64,000 bases of DNA from contig NZ_JAAVJI010000004.1 in assembly GCF_012033695.1 (NCBI RefSeq), forward strand, positions 1-64,000, given 5' to 3'. Position numbers and translations under genes: made by a program. The notes below the pieces were generated by a model, which saw only the letters and a list, made by a program, of their open reading frames with translations, did no database searches and was not told where the DNA came from. This stretch comes from Pseudomonas quercus. Lineage in GTDB: Bacteria; Pseudomonadota; Gammaproteobacteria; Pseudomonadales; Pseudomonadaceae. Of this stretch, positions 7,885 to 17,007 are shown piece after piece; position 1 is the stretch's first letter; every line of letters begins with the position of its first letter.

Positions 7885-8893
7885 CCAACTGACTGCACCT
7901 AAGCTGAGCAAGGTCGACAAGGCCGCCATCCTGCTTCTGTCGCTGGGTGAAAACGATGCCGCGCAGGTGTTGCGCCATATGGGCCCTAAAGAGGTCCAGC
8001 GTGTGGGCGTCGCCATGGCGCAGATGCGCAACGTACACCGCGAGCAGGTCGAAGAGGTGATGACCGAGTTTGTATCGGCTGTGGGAGACCAGACCAGCCT
8101 GGGCGTAGGCTCGGATGGCTATATTCGCAAGATGCTCACGTCCGCACTTGGCGAAGACAAGGCCAATGGCCTGATCGACCGTATTCTGCTTGGCGGCAAC
8201 ACCAGTGGCCTGGACAGCCTCAAGTGGATGGAGCCTCGTGCTGTTGCCGACGTGATCCGCTATGAGCACCCGCAGATCCAGGCAATCGTAGTGGCCTATC
8301 TGGACCCGGACCAAGCCGGCGAAGTGCTCGGGCACTTCGACCACAAGGTTCGGTTGGACATCGTGTTAAGGGTGTCATCCCTTAACACGGTGCAACCTGC
8401 TGCCTTGAAAGAGCTCAATACCATTCTGGAAAAGCAGTTCGCAGGCAACTCCACCACTGCCCGTACTACGCTGGGTGGTATCAAGCGTGCGGCCGACATC
8501 ATGAACTTCCTCGACAGCTCGGTGGAAGGGCAGCTCATGGATTCGATTCGCGAGATCGACACGGAGCTGTCGGTGCAGATCGAAGACCTGATGTTTGTGT
8601 TCAACAACCTCAAGGATGTGGACGACCGTGGCATCCAGGCCCTGTTGCGCGAAGTGTCTTCCGAAGTGCTCGTGGTCGCCCTCAAAGGCGCAGACGACGG
8701 CATCAAAGAAAAGATTTTCAAGAACATGTCCAAACGTGCTTCCGAACTGCTGCGTGACGACCTGGATTCCAAAGGGCCAGTGCGCGTTAGCGATGTAGAA
8801 ACGGCGCAGAAAGAAATCCTCACCATTGCACGTCGAATGGCCGAGGCAGGGGAAATCGTATTGGGCGGGAAAGGCGGCGAGGAAATGATCTGA
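7877..8893 (+). CDS. fliG: Flagellar motor switch protein FliG
   Basis: The 338-aa product has the three armadillo-like FliG domains. The N-terminal FliF-binding part starts LSKVDKAAILLLSLGENDAA; the middle domain has EHPQIQAIVVAYL near residue 130. The C-terminal torque helix contains the charged residues of DIEDLMFVF-like sequence (here QIEDLMFVFNNLKDVDDRGIQ, about 235-255), followed by KNMSKRASELLRDDL. FliG is the rotor component that meets the stator; both MotC-MotD genes and the FliM/FliN partners are in this window. It contains a perfect 10-bp inverted repeat made with rare codons at 8363-8388. Confidence 0.97.
   Translation: MSSQLTAPKLSKVDKAAILLLSLGENDAAQVLRHMGPKEVQRVGVAMAQMRNVHREQVEEVMTEFVSAVGDQTSLGVGSDGYIRKMLTSALGEDKANGLIDRILLGGNTSGLDSLKWMEPRAVADVIRYEHPQIQAIVVAYLDPDQAGEVLGHFDHKVRLDIVLRVSSLNTVQPAALKELNTILEKQFAGNSTTARTTLGGIKRAADIMNFLDSSVEGQLMDSIREIDTELSVQIEDLMFVFNNLKDVDDRGIQALLREVSSEVLVVALKGADDGIKEKIFKNMSKRASELLRDDLDSKGPVRVSDVETAQKEILTIARRMAEAGEIVLGGKGGEEMI
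8363..8388 (+). promoter_or_regulatory. Perfect intragenic hairpin in fliG
   Basis: GTGTTAAGGG (8363-8372) and CCCTTAACAC (8379-8388) are exact reverse complements around a 6-nt loop. The stem uses the rare Pseudomonas codons TTA (Leu) and AGG (Arg) in the conserved VLRVSSLNT stretch. It could affect translation or mRNA processing; no function is shown by sequence alone. Confidence 0.5.
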
Positions 8894-8909
8894 CCTGTAG
8901 GGGTGCGCC

Positions 8910-9000
8910 GTCGACCGTGCCATGCCGGTCGACCCGCCTCTGATAGGTGTAAACATCCGCTTGCGTTCATGGATCGCACCGCGCACATGCTACTGTGCGC
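8910..9000 (+). promoter_or_regulatory. Two hairpins in the fliG-fliH gap
   Basis: GTCGACCG/CGGTCGAC at 8910-8917 and 8926-8933, and GCGCAC/GTGCGC at 8981-8986 and 8995-9000, lie in the 151-bp space between fliG and fliH. Neither has a T-run. They may tune relative expression within the operon. I see no sigma-54 or FliA promoter here. Confidence 0.35.
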
Positions 9001-9044
9001 TAACGCGGATTAACACGCTGCGATCATTTTGCCGGGAAATGTAA

Positions 9045-9806
9045 ATGAGCCAATCGAACAAAGAACCTGCCAGCGAGCTTATCCGTGCCAGGGACCTGAT
9101 TGGTGTGGATGTGTGGCGGCTCCCCAGTTTCGACCCGCACGTGCCGGAACCTGAGCCAGAGCCCGAAAGCCTCGTTGAAAGTGAGGAAGTACCTCTTGAA
9201 GAGGTTCAGCCCCTGACGCTTGAAGAAGTCGAAGCGATCCGCCAGGAGGCCTACAACGAAGGTTTCTCGGCGGGTGAACGGGACGGCTTTCACGCCACCC
9301 AACTCAAGGTGCGGCAGGAGGCAGAGGTTGCACTTGCCGCACGCCTGGCAACGCTTGAAACCTTGATGCAAAGCCTGATGGCGCCCATTGCCGAGCAGGA
9401 CACCCAGATCGAGCGTTCGCTGGTAGAGCTGGTGAGCCATATTGCACGAGAGGTGATCCAGCGAGAGCTGAAACTCGAGTCTACGCAAATCGAGCGCGTG
9501 ATTCAGGAGGCCTTGAAGCTGCTGCCGATGGGCGCTAACAACATCCGCATCTTTGTAAACCCCCAGGACTTCGAGCAGATCAAGGCCCTGCGGGAGCGCC
9601 ATGAAGAGCACTGGAAAATCCTGGAAGACCCTGCCCTGATGCCTGGCGGTTGCCGTGTGGAAAGTGAGCACAGCCGCATTGACGGTACGGTGGAAACCCG
9701 TATTACCCAAGCCCTGGCCTTGCTGTTCGACCAGTTGCACGAACAAGGCATGCACCCAGCCGAGGCTGACTTGCATTTGACGCTGGAGACCAGCGATGCA
9801 ACTTGA
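9045..9806 (+). CDS. fliH: Flagellar assembly protein FliH
   Basis: The 253-aa product has the FliH layout. A Glu/Pro-rich acidic stretch at about 30-65 ([11 protein letters not shown]) is followed by [19 protein letters not shown], a Gly-rich segment with the Gx3G spacing typical of FliH. The C-terminal half is stator-like ([21 protein letters not shown]). FliH dimers bind the ATPase FliI, hold it inactive and tether it to FliN at the C ring. The C-terminal end overlaps the start of fliI by 11 nt, matching the physical partnership. It is set apart from fliG by a 151-bp gap containing hairpins. Confidence 0.92.
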   Translation: MSQSNKEPASELIRARDLIGVDVWRLPSFDPHVPEPEPEPESLVESEEVPLEEVQPLTLEEVEAIRQEAYNEGFSAGERDGFHATQLKVRQEAEVALAARLATLETLMQSLMAPIAEQDTQIERSLVELVSHIAREVIQRELKLESTQIERVIQEALKLLPMGANNIRIFVNPQDFEQIKALRERHEEHWKILEDPALMPGGCRVESEHSRIDGTVETRITQALALLFDQLHEQGMHPAEADLHLTLETSDAT

Positions 9807-11154
9807 TCGCACAAGCTTCGCCCGCCGTTTAAGCACCTATGCCCCTGCGGTGGATTTGCCGCGCCAGGCGGTAGTGGAGGGGCGTTTGATCCGTATGGTG
9901 GGCCTTACCCTGGAAGCAGAGGGGCTGCGCGCCGCCATGGGTACGCGCTGCATGGTCATCAATGACGACAGCTACCATGCGTCTCAGGTGGAAGCAGAAG
10001 TGATGGGGTTTTCAGGCAGCAAGGTGTTTCTGATGCCTGTAGGCAGTGCAGCGGGTATCGCCCCAGGTGCACGGGTGGTGCCGCTCGCGGATACCGGCCG
10101 GCTACCCATGGGTATGAGCATGCTGGGCCGCATCCTTGACGGGGCCGGGCGGGCCCTGGACGGCAAGGGGCGTATGCGGGCTGAAGATTGGGTGCCGCTG
10201 GATGGCCCTACCATCAACCCCCTTAACCGTGACCCCATCAGCCAGCCACTGGACGTGGGCATTCGCTCTATCAACGGCTTGTTGACGGTAGGGCGTGGTC
10301 AGCGGCTAGGCCTGTTCGCCGGTACCGGGGTGGGCAAGAGCGTACTGCTAGGCATGATGACCCGCTTCACTGAAGCGGAAATCATCGTGGTGGGCCTGAT
10401 TGGCGAGCGCGGGCGGGAAGTAAAGGAATTCATCGAGCATATCCTGGGGCCCGAGGGCCTGAAGCGTTCGGTCGTAGTGGCTGCCCCTGCCGACGAAGCG
10501 CCGCTGATGCGCCTGCGCGCGGCCATGTACTGCACGCGCATTGCTGAATACTTCAGGGACAAGGGCAAGAATGTTCTGCTGCTCATGGACTCGCTCACGC
10601 GCTATGCTCAGGCCCAGCGTGAAATTGCCTTGGCCATCGGCGAGCCGCCTGCCACAAAGGGTTATCCACCTTCGGTGTTTGCTAAATTACCCAAGTTGGT
10701 AGAGCGGGCTGGCAACGCCGAAGCGGGTGGTGGTTCTATCACGGCGTTTTATACCGTGCTGTCCGAAGGCGACGATCAGCAAGACCCTATCGCGGACTCT
10801 GCCAGGGGGGTGCTAGACGGCCATATTGTGCTGTCCCGGCGCCTTGCCGAAGAAGGTCATTACCCGGCTATCGATATCGAAGCGTCTATCAGCCGGGTCA
10901 TGCCGTCAGTGGTTACACCGCAGCACATGATACAGGCACAGCAATTCAAGCAGCTCTGGTCTCGCTATCAGCAGAGCCGAGACCTGATCAGCGTAGGCGC
11001 CTATGTGCCCGGCGGTGATCGGGAGACGGACCTGGCCATCAACCTGCACCCTCAACTGGTGCACTACTTGCGCCAGGGGCTGCATGACAACGAGAGCCTA
11101 AAGGCCAGCAGTGAGCGCCTGGCTACCGTTTTCCGCCCCATGGCGCCAGGTTGA
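9796..11154 (+). CDS. fliI: Flagellar export ATPase FliI
   Basis: The 452-aa product is an F1-beta-like ATPase of the flagellar/type III family. The Walker A motif GTGVGKS is at residues 176-182 (Lys181), Walker [13 protein letters not shown] is near 260, and [14 protein letters not shown] is diagnostic of FliI/YscN. The N-terminal beta-barrel has [16 protein letters not shown]. FliI forms a hexamer that energises delivery of substrates to the export gate (FlhA, FlhB and FliPQR, all encoded here). It overlaps fliH by 11 nt and fliJ follows 6 bp later. Confidence 0.97.
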   Translation: MQLDRTSFARRLSTYAPAVDLPRQAVVEGRLIRMVGLTLEAEGLRAAMGTRCMVINDDSYHASQVEAEVMGFSGSKVFLMPVGSAAGIAPGARVVPLADTGRLPMGMSMLGRILDGAGRALDGKGRMRAEDWVPLDGPTINPLNRDPISQPLDVGIRSINGLLTVGRGQRLGLFAGTGVGKSVLLGMMTRFTEAEIIVVGLIGERGREVKEFIEHILGPEGLKRSVVVAAPADEAPLMRLRAAMYCTRIAEYFRDKGKNVLLLMDSLTRYAQAQREIALAIGEPPATKGYPPSVFAKLPKLVERAGNAEAGGGSITAFYTVLSEGDDQQDPIADSARGVLDGHIVLSRRLAEEGHYPAIDIEASISRVMPSVVTPQHMIQAQQFKQLWSRYQQSRDLISVGAYVPGGDRETDLAINLHPQLVHYLRQGLHDNESLKASSERLATVFRPMAPG

Positions 11155-11160
11155 TAAGCC

Positions 11161-11610
11161 ATGGCTAACAGTCGCGCAGCCCGCCTGGCGCCCGTGGTGG
11201 AGATGGCCGAGAAAGCCGAGCGCACCGCTGTACAACGGCTTGGCCACTTCCAAGGTCAAGTGCGCCTGGCTGAGGCCAAACTGCAGGAACTCGAACAGTT
11301 TCGCCTCAGCTATCAGCAGCAATGGATCACCAACGGCACCCAAGGGGTGTCTGGCCAGTGGTTGATGAACTACCAACGCTTTCTCAATCAATTGGAAACT
11401 GCCGTAGCGCAGCAGCGCAAGAGCTTGGCGTGGCACCAGAATAACCTCAACAACGCGCGTGATGCCTGGCAAAAGGCGTACGCACGGGTGGAGGGGCTAC
11501 GCAAGTTGGTAATGCGTTACATGACTGAAGCAAGAACCCTTGAAGACAAACGTGAACAGCGTTTGCTCGATGAACTTTCCCAGCGGTTGCCGCGGTCTGA
11601 TGCGTATTGA
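11161..11610 (+). CDS. fliJ: Flagellar export protein FliJ
   Basis: The 149-aa product is a fully helical, charged protein with long heptad runs, the coiled-coil form of FliJ. FliJ sits in the FliI hexamer pore, resembling the gamma subunit of F1, and links the ATPase to FlhA. Sequence identity in this family is low, but size, coiled coil and position 6 bp after fliI make the call firm. The operon may end here: the next gene starts 82 bp downstream, with no strong terminator visible. Confidence 0.9.
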   Translation: MANSRAARLAPVVEMAEKAERTAVQRLGHFQGQVRLAEAKLQELEQFRLSYQQQWITNGTQGVSGQWLMNYQRFLNQLETAVAQQRKSLAWHQNNLNNARDAWQKAYARVEGLRKLVMRYMTEARTLEDKREQRLLDELSQRLPRSDAY

Positions 11611-11692
11611 GGCGCCTCTTGCCGGACGCAACAGGCTTGGTTGGCGCTTGATATCCCTTTTGACCTTTTCGCATTAAAAGAAGGACCGACTT

Positions 11693-11998
11693 ATGTCAGC
11701 TGTTACTGCATTACCGTCCGAGGATGGACGGAAGTTGACCATCCATATTGATGGCCGATTCGATTTTGCCTGCCATCAGGCTTTCCGCGATGCCTATGAA
11801 AAGCAGCCACGCCCAGCTGATGGGTTTGTTATTGATTTAGGTAAAACGACCTACCTGGACAGCTCGGCCTTGGGGATGCTGTTGCTGTTGCGTGACTATG
11901 CGGGGGGCGACAACGCCAAGATCCGGCTGCATAACGCCAGCTCCGATGTGCGCAAGATATTGGCCATCTCCAACTTCACACAACTGTTTGATATCTGA
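11693..11998 (+). CDS. hsbA: Anti-sigma factor antagonist HsbA (STAS domain)
   Basis: This is a 101-aa single STAS domain. The phosphorylatable serine motif LDSSALGMLLLLRDY places Ser57/Ser58 where HsbA of P. aeruginosa is phosphorylated. In that species HsbA binds the anti-sigma factor FlgM or the diguanylate cyclase HsbD depending on phosphorylation, switching between swimming and biofilm. The next gene, hsbR, overlaps its stop by 1 nt and encodes the cognate kinase/phosphatase. Pseudomonas putida genomes carry this trio inside the flagellar cluster, as here. Function is inferred from the orthologue. Confidence 0.85.
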   Translation: MSAVTALPSEDGRKLTIHIDGRFDFACHQAFRDAYEKQPRPADGFVIDLGKTTYLDSSALGMLLLLRDYAGGDNAKIRLHNASSDVRKILAISNFTQLFDI

Positions 11999-13707
11999 TG
12001 CTTGGCCACAGCCACAGCCCGTCGATTTCGGTATTGATTGCCGATGACAACATGACCGACCGCATGCTGCTGTCCAGTATCGTTCGGCGGCAAGGCCACC
12101 ACGTGCTTCAGGCGGGCAATGGCGAGGAAGCCGTCAAGGTATTCGAGCAGATGCGGCCGCACATTGTGCTGCTGGATGTGATGATGCCGGTGATGGATGG
12201 TTTTGAAGCAGCGCGCCGTATCAAAACCCTTGCAGGCGAAGCGCTAGTGCCTGTGATCTTCCTTACGTCCATGTCGGAGGACGAGGCCTTGGTGCGCTGC
12301 CTGGAGGCGGGGGGCGACGATTTTCTACCCAAACCCTATAACCAGATCATCCTGGCGGCAAAGATCCACGCCATGGAGCGCATGCGGCGCTTGCAGGCTA
12401 CGGTGCTCAAGCAGCGTGATGAGTTAGCGCGCCACCATGGGCATCTGCTCAATGAGCAACGAGTTGCCAAAGCGGTGTTCGACCAGGTAGCGCATTCAGG
12501 CTGCCTGGGCGCTCACAACATTCGTTACCTGCAGTCACCCTATGCCCTCTTCAACGGTGATTTGTTGCTAGCCACATCTGCGCCTGGGGGCGACCTGCAT
12601 ATTTTGTTGGGCGATTTCACAGGCCACGGGCTGCCGGCAGCGGTAGGCGCCATGCCACTGGCCGATGTGTTCTACGGGATGACGGCCAAAGGCTATGGGT
12701 TGGCCGAAACCCTGCGTGAAATGAACGCCAAGCTGAAACGCATTCTGCCGCCCGACATGTTCTGTTGCGCGGCGCTGATCAGCGTCAGTGTGAACCGGCG
12801 GGTGGTGGAAGTGTGGAATGGGGGCATGCCGGACGGTTACCTGCTGCGTCAGAATGGTGAGCGCCTCCCTCTACCTTCGCGGGCGCTGCCGCTGGGCATT
12901 CTTTCGCCAGAGCGCTTTGAACCCACCACGCAGTTTTATTCCATAGAAGAAGGCGACCGTATCTTTTTGCTGTCCGACGGCGTGATCGAAACCACCAACC
13001 ATGACGAGACCTTGTTTGGGGTAGAGCGCCTGGAAGCCGTACTGGACCGCAACCAGGACCGTGATCGGCTGTTCGAGGACATTCGGGAAGCGCTGCAAGG
13101 GTTCCATGGCGAAAGCCGTGACGATGTCAGCATGGTGCAGGTCAAGGTGGTGGACACCGCCAGCCTGCCGCCAGTTGCACTGGCACTGGACCGGGGCCAG
13201 CCTACGCCCACGGACTGGTCAGTAAACTTCGAGTTTCGTGCACAAACCCTTAAGCGCTACAACCCGTTGCCCTTTCTATTGCAGCTGCTACAGGAAGTGC
13301 AGGGGCTCAAGGCACAGAGCGGAGACCTGTACACCGTATTGACCGAACTCTACTCCAACGCCCTCGAGCATGGTGTGCTGGCGTTAGACTCCAGCCTCAA
13401 ACGCGATGCCGCAGGGTTTGCTCAATATTATCAATGGCGTGAAGAGCGCCTGCGGCAGCTTGAAGAGGGCTACGTGAAAGTGGGCCTTACCGTGCAGCCA
13501 GAGGAGCGTAGCGGGGGGCGATTGGTGATTACGGTTGAGGACAGTGGCGCGGGGTTCGATGTCGCCAGCACCCTGGCGCGGGTCAACGAAGGGGTGGCTT
13601 ACTCTGGCCGTGGCATGAAGCTGGTCAAGGCGCTTAGCCACGGTGTGAGCTGGTCCGACGACGGGCGTAGCGCACGCGTGGAATTTGCCTGGGGCGCTGA
13701 TGCATAA
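11998..13707 (+). CDS. hsbR: HsbR: receiver-PP2C phosphatase-HATPase regulator
   Basis: The 569-aa product has three domains: a receiver at about 9-125 (DDN near 16-18, phospho-acceptor Asp60 in LLDVMMP), a SpoIIE/PP2C-type phosphatase at about 185-385 (GDFTGHGLPAA, LLSDGVIE) and a C-terminal HATPase kinase module at about 430-560 (ELYSNALEHGVL, EDSGAGFD). This is the layout of P. aeruginosa HsbR, which dephosphorylates or phosphorylates HsbA depending on phosphorelay input from HptB. Its start overlaps the hsbA stop, and hptB follows 24 bp later, so the three genes form one signalling unit. Confidence 0.87.
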   Translation: MLGHSHSPSISVLIADDNMTDRMLLSSIVRRQGHHVLQAGNGEEAVKVFEQMRPHIVLLDVMMPVMDGFEAARRIKTLAGEALVPVIFLTSMSEDEALVRCLEAGGDDFLPKPYNQIILAAKIHAMERMRRLQATVLKQRDELARHHGHLLNEQRVAKAVFDQVAHSGCLGAHNIRYLQSPYALFNGDLLLATSAPGGDLHILLGDFTGHGLPAAVGAMPLADVFYGMTAKGYGLAETLREMNAKLKRILPPDMFCCAALISVSVNRRVVEVWNGGMPDGYLLRQNGERLPLPSRALPLGILSPERFEPTTQFYSIEEGDRIFLLSDGVIETTNHDETLFGVERLEAVLDRNQDRDRLFEDIREALQGFHGESRDDVSMVQVKVVDTASLPPVALALDRGQPTPTDWSVNFEFRAQTLKRYNPLPFLLQLLQEVQGLKAQSGDLYTVLTELYSNALEHGVLALDSSLKRDAAGFAQYYQWREERLRQLEEGYVKVGLTVQPEERSGGRLVITVEDSGAGFDVASTLARVNEGVAYSGRGMKLVKALSHGVSWSDDGRSARVEFAWGADA

Positions 13708-13731
13708 TCGGTCGCGTTCAAGGAGGAGGAC

Positions 13732-14076
13732 GTGACCCTGAGTCATCTGGATCTGGCTGTATTGGCTGCATTGCGCGACATCATGGGGGAGGATTACCCG
13801 ATGCTGGTAACCACCTACCTTGAAGACTCCCAAGCGCGCCTCACGCGCTTGCTTGAAGCGCAAGACCCCAAAGCGCTGCGCGACAGCGCCCACAGTTTCA
13901 AAGGCAGCAGCAGCAACATGGGCGCCACGGCCCTGGCCCGGCTGTGCTGCGACCTGGAACAGCTGCCGCTCGCCGCTCCGCAAGCAGAGGTCAGTGCCTT
14001 GCGTGAGCAGATTCACAGCGAATTCATGCAAGTTCGTGCCGCCTTTCTTGCCGTTCTGGCAACCGAGGCGCATTGA
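13732..14076 (+). CDS. hptB: Histidine phosphotransfer protein HptB
   Basis: The 114-aa product is a single Hpt domain. The phospho-accepting His54 is in AHSFKGSSSNMGA, followed by LARLCCDLEQL, the canonical four-helix Hpt signature. The start is a GTG preceded by AGGAGGAGG, a very strong ribosome site. In P. aeruginosa HptB relays phosphate from several hybrid kinases to HsbR. The 3' end of the gene lies just upstream of the sigma-54 promoter of fliK at 14086. Confidence 0.88.
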   Translation: MTLSHLDLAVLAALRDIMGEDYPMLVTTYLEDSQARLTRLLEAQDPKALRDSAHSFKGSSSNMGATALARLCCDLEQLPLAAPQAEVSALREQIHSEFMQVRAAFLAVLATEAH

Positions 14077-14085
14077 GCCACAAGC

Positions 14086-14101
14086 TGGCCCGCCTTTTGC
14101 T
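14086..14101 (+). promoter_or_regulatory. Sigma-54 promoter for fliK
   Basis: TGGCCCG-N4-TTGCT, with GG at 14087-14088 and GC at 14099-14100 (12-nt register), starts 10 bp after the hptB stop. Transcription should begin near 14112, so an in-frame ATG at 14109 cannot serve as the fliK start. Confidence 0.78.
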
Positions 14102-14147
14102 TTAAGCCATGTATACCGTCCACCTACCCACGCGCGGGGTCGTCGTC

Positions 14148-15578
14148 ATGGCTATCGCTTCAAACCCACTGCTGCAAACCGGGCCATCCGCTGCTCCGTC
14201 CAGCACCGGCAAAACCACCGCATTGAATGCGCTTTCCAACGTCGCTGATAGCACAAAGGACGGGGGTTTCAGCTTTGCGGAGGCTTATGCTCAGGCACAC
14301 AAGTCTGTACCTGTAGCGTCGAAGGCCAGTATCAGCAGCACCGCGCGCGTAAGCCAGCACCTGGCAGCGAACGACAAAAAGCCAACGGCCGCTGTTTCGC
14401 ACAAAGACGATAAACCGGCGGTTGCGGCTGACAATAAATCGTCGCCTGTCAATAAACCAGACCGCTCAGATAAAGCAGGCAAAGCGGCCCAGGCTGATAA
14501 ACAGGCCAAAGCAGATGCAGACGACCAGGCTGTGGATGCTGTAGACGATGACCAGGACGAGCCTGTCAAAGCCACAGACGACATAAAGGCTGAGGTGACA
14601 GTGGCCGACAGCACCGGCGTGCCGCTTCCTGTCTTGGACCCCACTGCCGCACCGCCTGCACCCGTACCGCCCGTTGCAGACCCGGCTCAAGTGCCTCCGC
14701 TGGCCATAGATCCCGCACAACTGCAGAGTGCCGCGGTACCCGTTACACCGCCCACGGATACGTTTAACCCCCATGCCGACGCGCTGGCCGACCTGCCCAT
14801 GGTGAGAATGGCGCTGGAACAGAATGCCAAGGCTCAAGGCACTACGTCGGTACATGCCCAAACAGACGCACCGGCGGCCTCGGTGCCCAACGACCCAGCC
14901 CCCGCCGATGCGTTTGCCCAGACCATGAGCGGGTTGCTTGACCAGAAAACAGCGGACGGTGCCAAGGTGTCGGAAGACAGCGACGGGTTAGGCGCCATAG
15001 GCGAGGTGAAGGGCGCTGGCGGGGACGGTAGCGGCACCCGTGTAACCGACCTCAATGGCCGGCTGGATTCACTTACCCAAGCGGTAACAGGGAAAACGGC
15101 TTCGGCCGTCGCAACGCCACCGGCCACGCCGCTGAACATGCATCAGAGCGGCTGGAGCGAAGGCGTGGTGAACCGCGTGATGTACTTGTCCAGCCAAAAC
15201 CTGAAATCCGCTGATATACAACTTCATCCCCTGGAACTGGGCCGCTTGGACATCCGCATTGACGTCACGGCGGACCAGACCACTCAAGTCACGTTCCATA
15301 GTGCCCATCTGGGCGTGCGCGATGCTTTGGAAAGCCAGCAGGGCCGCCTGCGAGACATGCTGACCCAACAGGGCCTTACCCAGGTGGACGTAAACGTGTC
15401 CGACCAGTCGCGGCAGCAACAGCAACATCAACAGGCGCAAGCACACGCTAGCCAGGGTACGGGTAGCCGTGCTGGTCAGGTAGACGGTGGGGTTGAAGGT
15501 GGCGAGGTGTCGGCCTTGGCTGAAGCTGCTGCCACCCAACACGTGGTGGGCAGCAGCTTGGTGGATTATTACGCTTGA
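14148..15578 (+). CDS. fliK: Flagellar hook-length control protein FliK
   Basis: The 476-aa product has the FliK plan: a long, disordered, Ala/Pro/Asp/Lys-rich N-terminal part (to about 330) and a conserved C-terminal Flg_hook domain with IQLHPLELGRLDIRIDV at about 365-381 and VTFHSAHLGVRDALESQ. A Gln/His-rich tail (QQQQHQQAQAH) follows. FliK measures hook length and switches FlhB export specificity. I set the start at ATG 14148 because the sigma-54 promoter at 14086 would initiate after the more upstream ATG. In most pseudomonads fliL follows soon after; here about 5 kb of accessory DNA intervenes. Confidence 0.9.
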   Translation: MAIASNPLLQTGPSAAPSSTGKTTALNALSNVADSTKDGGFSFAEAYAQAHKSVPVASKASISSTARVSQHLAANDKKPTAAVSHKDDKPAVAADNKSSPVNKPDRSDKAGKAAQADKQAKADADDQAVDAVDDDQDEPVKATDDIKAEVTVADSTGVPLPVLDPTAAPPAPVPPVADPAQVPPLAIDPAQLQSAAVPVTPPTDTFNPHADALADLPMVRMALEQNAKAQGTTSVHAQTDAPAASVPNDPAPADAFAQTMSGLLDQKTADGAKVSEDSDGLGAIGEVKGAGGDGSGTRVTDLNGRLDSLTQAVTGKTASAVATPPATPLNMHQSGWSEGVVNRVMYLSSQNLKSADIQLHPLELGRLDIRIDVTADQTTQVTFHSAHLGVRDALESQQGRLRDMLTQQGLTQVDVNVSDQSRQQQQHQQAQAHASQGTGSRAGQVDGGVEGGEVSALAEAAATQHVVGSSLVDYYA

Positions 15579-15584
15579 GCTTAG

Positions 15585-15626
15585 GTCACGAGGTTATACC
15601 GGCTTGGCCGGTTGTAGCCTCGTGAC
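15585..15626. terminator. Long inverted repeat after fliK
   Basis: GTCACGAGG...CCTCGTGAC with inner GCCGG pairing forms a stem of about 19 bp. There is no clear T-run. It lies between the convergent fliK and the minus-strand gene ending at 15649, and could act as a bidirectional terminator. Confidence 0.5.
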
Positions 15627-15648
15627 ATGTGAGCATGGCGCTGAACGT

Positions 15649-16980
15649 CTACTTCAATCCGCTAGAAGCGAATAATTTTAGTGGGTTATTGGGGTTGTTT
15701 GTGGGGTTATAAAATGCTTGTGTGCGTGCTTCCGTTTTTCTGGTTGAGTGTGCTGCCGGGGGTGTCCGGGATTCTTCAGATGAAGTAGGCCTGGTGTCTT
15801 CTTTAAATGCTAGGGAGTTGTTTAAAAAACGTGGGTTCCGCGCTTCTCCAAGGTAAGATGCTGAACTTGTCGGAACCCCATTTTTCTGACTGGAAGCCAA
15901 AAAATACGGGCGTGTTTCATGAGTTTCAAAATCTGGTTCCAGGGCAGGAAATTTCACATAATTGCTTTCATCCACTAGTTGGCCGGTATCTGATGTTTCA
16001 CTCGGCCTACGAATCTGTCCTGGCTGAATATTTTTGTTGTCTGTGTACTGGAATATATTGCCCGCGTTATTGGCAGGTCTCTTTTGACCGTCAGCAGCTG
16101 CCAAATAGCCTTTTGCTTTTATGAAAATTACCTTCGATGGTAGATGCTGAGTTGAGATTTTCTGTGAAACACTTGAATTTCCAAGTGTTTCTGGTGAATT
16201 TGAAGGTTTTAATCCATTGCTATGATCAGAGGTCAAGCTATTTCGTGGTGAGTGATTCGAAGCATTCCCTGAAGTTCCTTCTTTGGCATTTGAGCTCTCA
16301 CCCAGCCCCAGTGTTTCCATAACGTGTTGAGGTACTTTCAGCTTATCGAATGCTGTATCGGGCTTAGAAAAATAAGATGCTATGCTATCCCACCTCGTCT
16401 GCATGCGGGTTGCTATACGTTCGAGTGATGTAGATTTATACTGTCGCGTTTTATAGGCTGAGTCTTTTAAAGTTTTATATCCTGATTGTTCCGTAGCAGA
16501 TGTGTTTTCGTTTTCAGAACTGTTTTCTCGAAGCTCCGGAATTTCTATAGCTAGCGTTGGTGGGGCTTTTTCGTATTTTAATAGCCATACGTTTCCCACG
16601 TAGCGAGTTTGGTCTTCTTGAGTATTTAAGAAGTAATTACCTTTATGCGCCTCTTTAAAAGTTATGGAAGGTTTTCCCCAACGGTCCAATTCCGAAGAAT
16701 TAGGGTTTGTTGCGGGTGGCGTTATCTCAAGTTGTGCTCGCCCTTTCTTGTTCAGGCCCAAAGCTTTTAACTGAACTCTAGCGGCAGAAGGAATTAATTT
16801 ATTATTTGCGTCGAATCTATACGCATCTTTTAATGGCATGTCTACTAGCATGCTTTTTGGGGTTCTCGTGGAGTTGTCGACAGATATAATTGCTATAAGT
16901 TTACGAGCTTCTTTGGGCTGAGGGGAATTTATTATGGTGCTTACGGTAAATCCAGGAGTGATGGTCGATATCTCAAGCAT
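15649..16980 (-). CDS. AT-rich orphan protein, function unknown
   Basis: I do not recognise this 443-aa protein. The N-terminal 150 residues look folded, with beta-rich stretches such as FTVSTII and ARKLIAIISVDN. The middle and C-terminal parts are Ser/Asn/Thr-rich and likely disordered. It has no signal peptide and no transmembrane segment. Base use is much more AT-rich than the flagellar genes on either side, a sign of recent acquisition. AGGAG sits 7 nt before the start, so it looks expressed. It lies on the same strand as the toxin-like gene at 17527-20517, about 550 bp downstream of it. A secreted or effector-like role is possible but unsupported by any motif I can see. Confidence 0.7.
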   Translation of the reverse strand: MLEISTITPGFTVSTIINSPQPKEARKLIAIISVDNSTRTPKSMLVDMPLKDAYRFDANNKLIPSAARVQLKALGLNKKGRAQLEITPPATNPNSSELDRWGKPSITFKEAHKGNYFLNTQEDQTRYVGNVWLLKYEKAPPTLAIEIPELRENSSENENTSATEQSGYKTLKDSAYKTRQYKSTSLERIATRMQTRWDSIASYFSKPDTAFDKLKVPQHVMETLGLGESSNAKEGTSGNASNHSPRNSLTSDHSNGLKPSNSPETLGNSSVSQKISTQHLPSKVIFIKAKGYLAAADGQKRPANNAGNIFQYTDNKNIQPGQIRRPSETSDTGQLVDESNYVKFPALEPDFETHETRPYFLASSQKNGVPTSSASYLGEARNPRFLNNSLAFKEDTRPTSSEESRTPPAAHSTRKTEARTQAFYNPTNNPNNPLKLFASSGLK

Positions 16981-17007
16981 GATAGAGCTCCTAGTGGGAA
17001 AAATATT

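Noticed and set aside
14109..14147. Upstream ATG for fliK
   Set aside because: The sigma-54 promoter at 14086-14101 would start transcription near 14112, after this codon.
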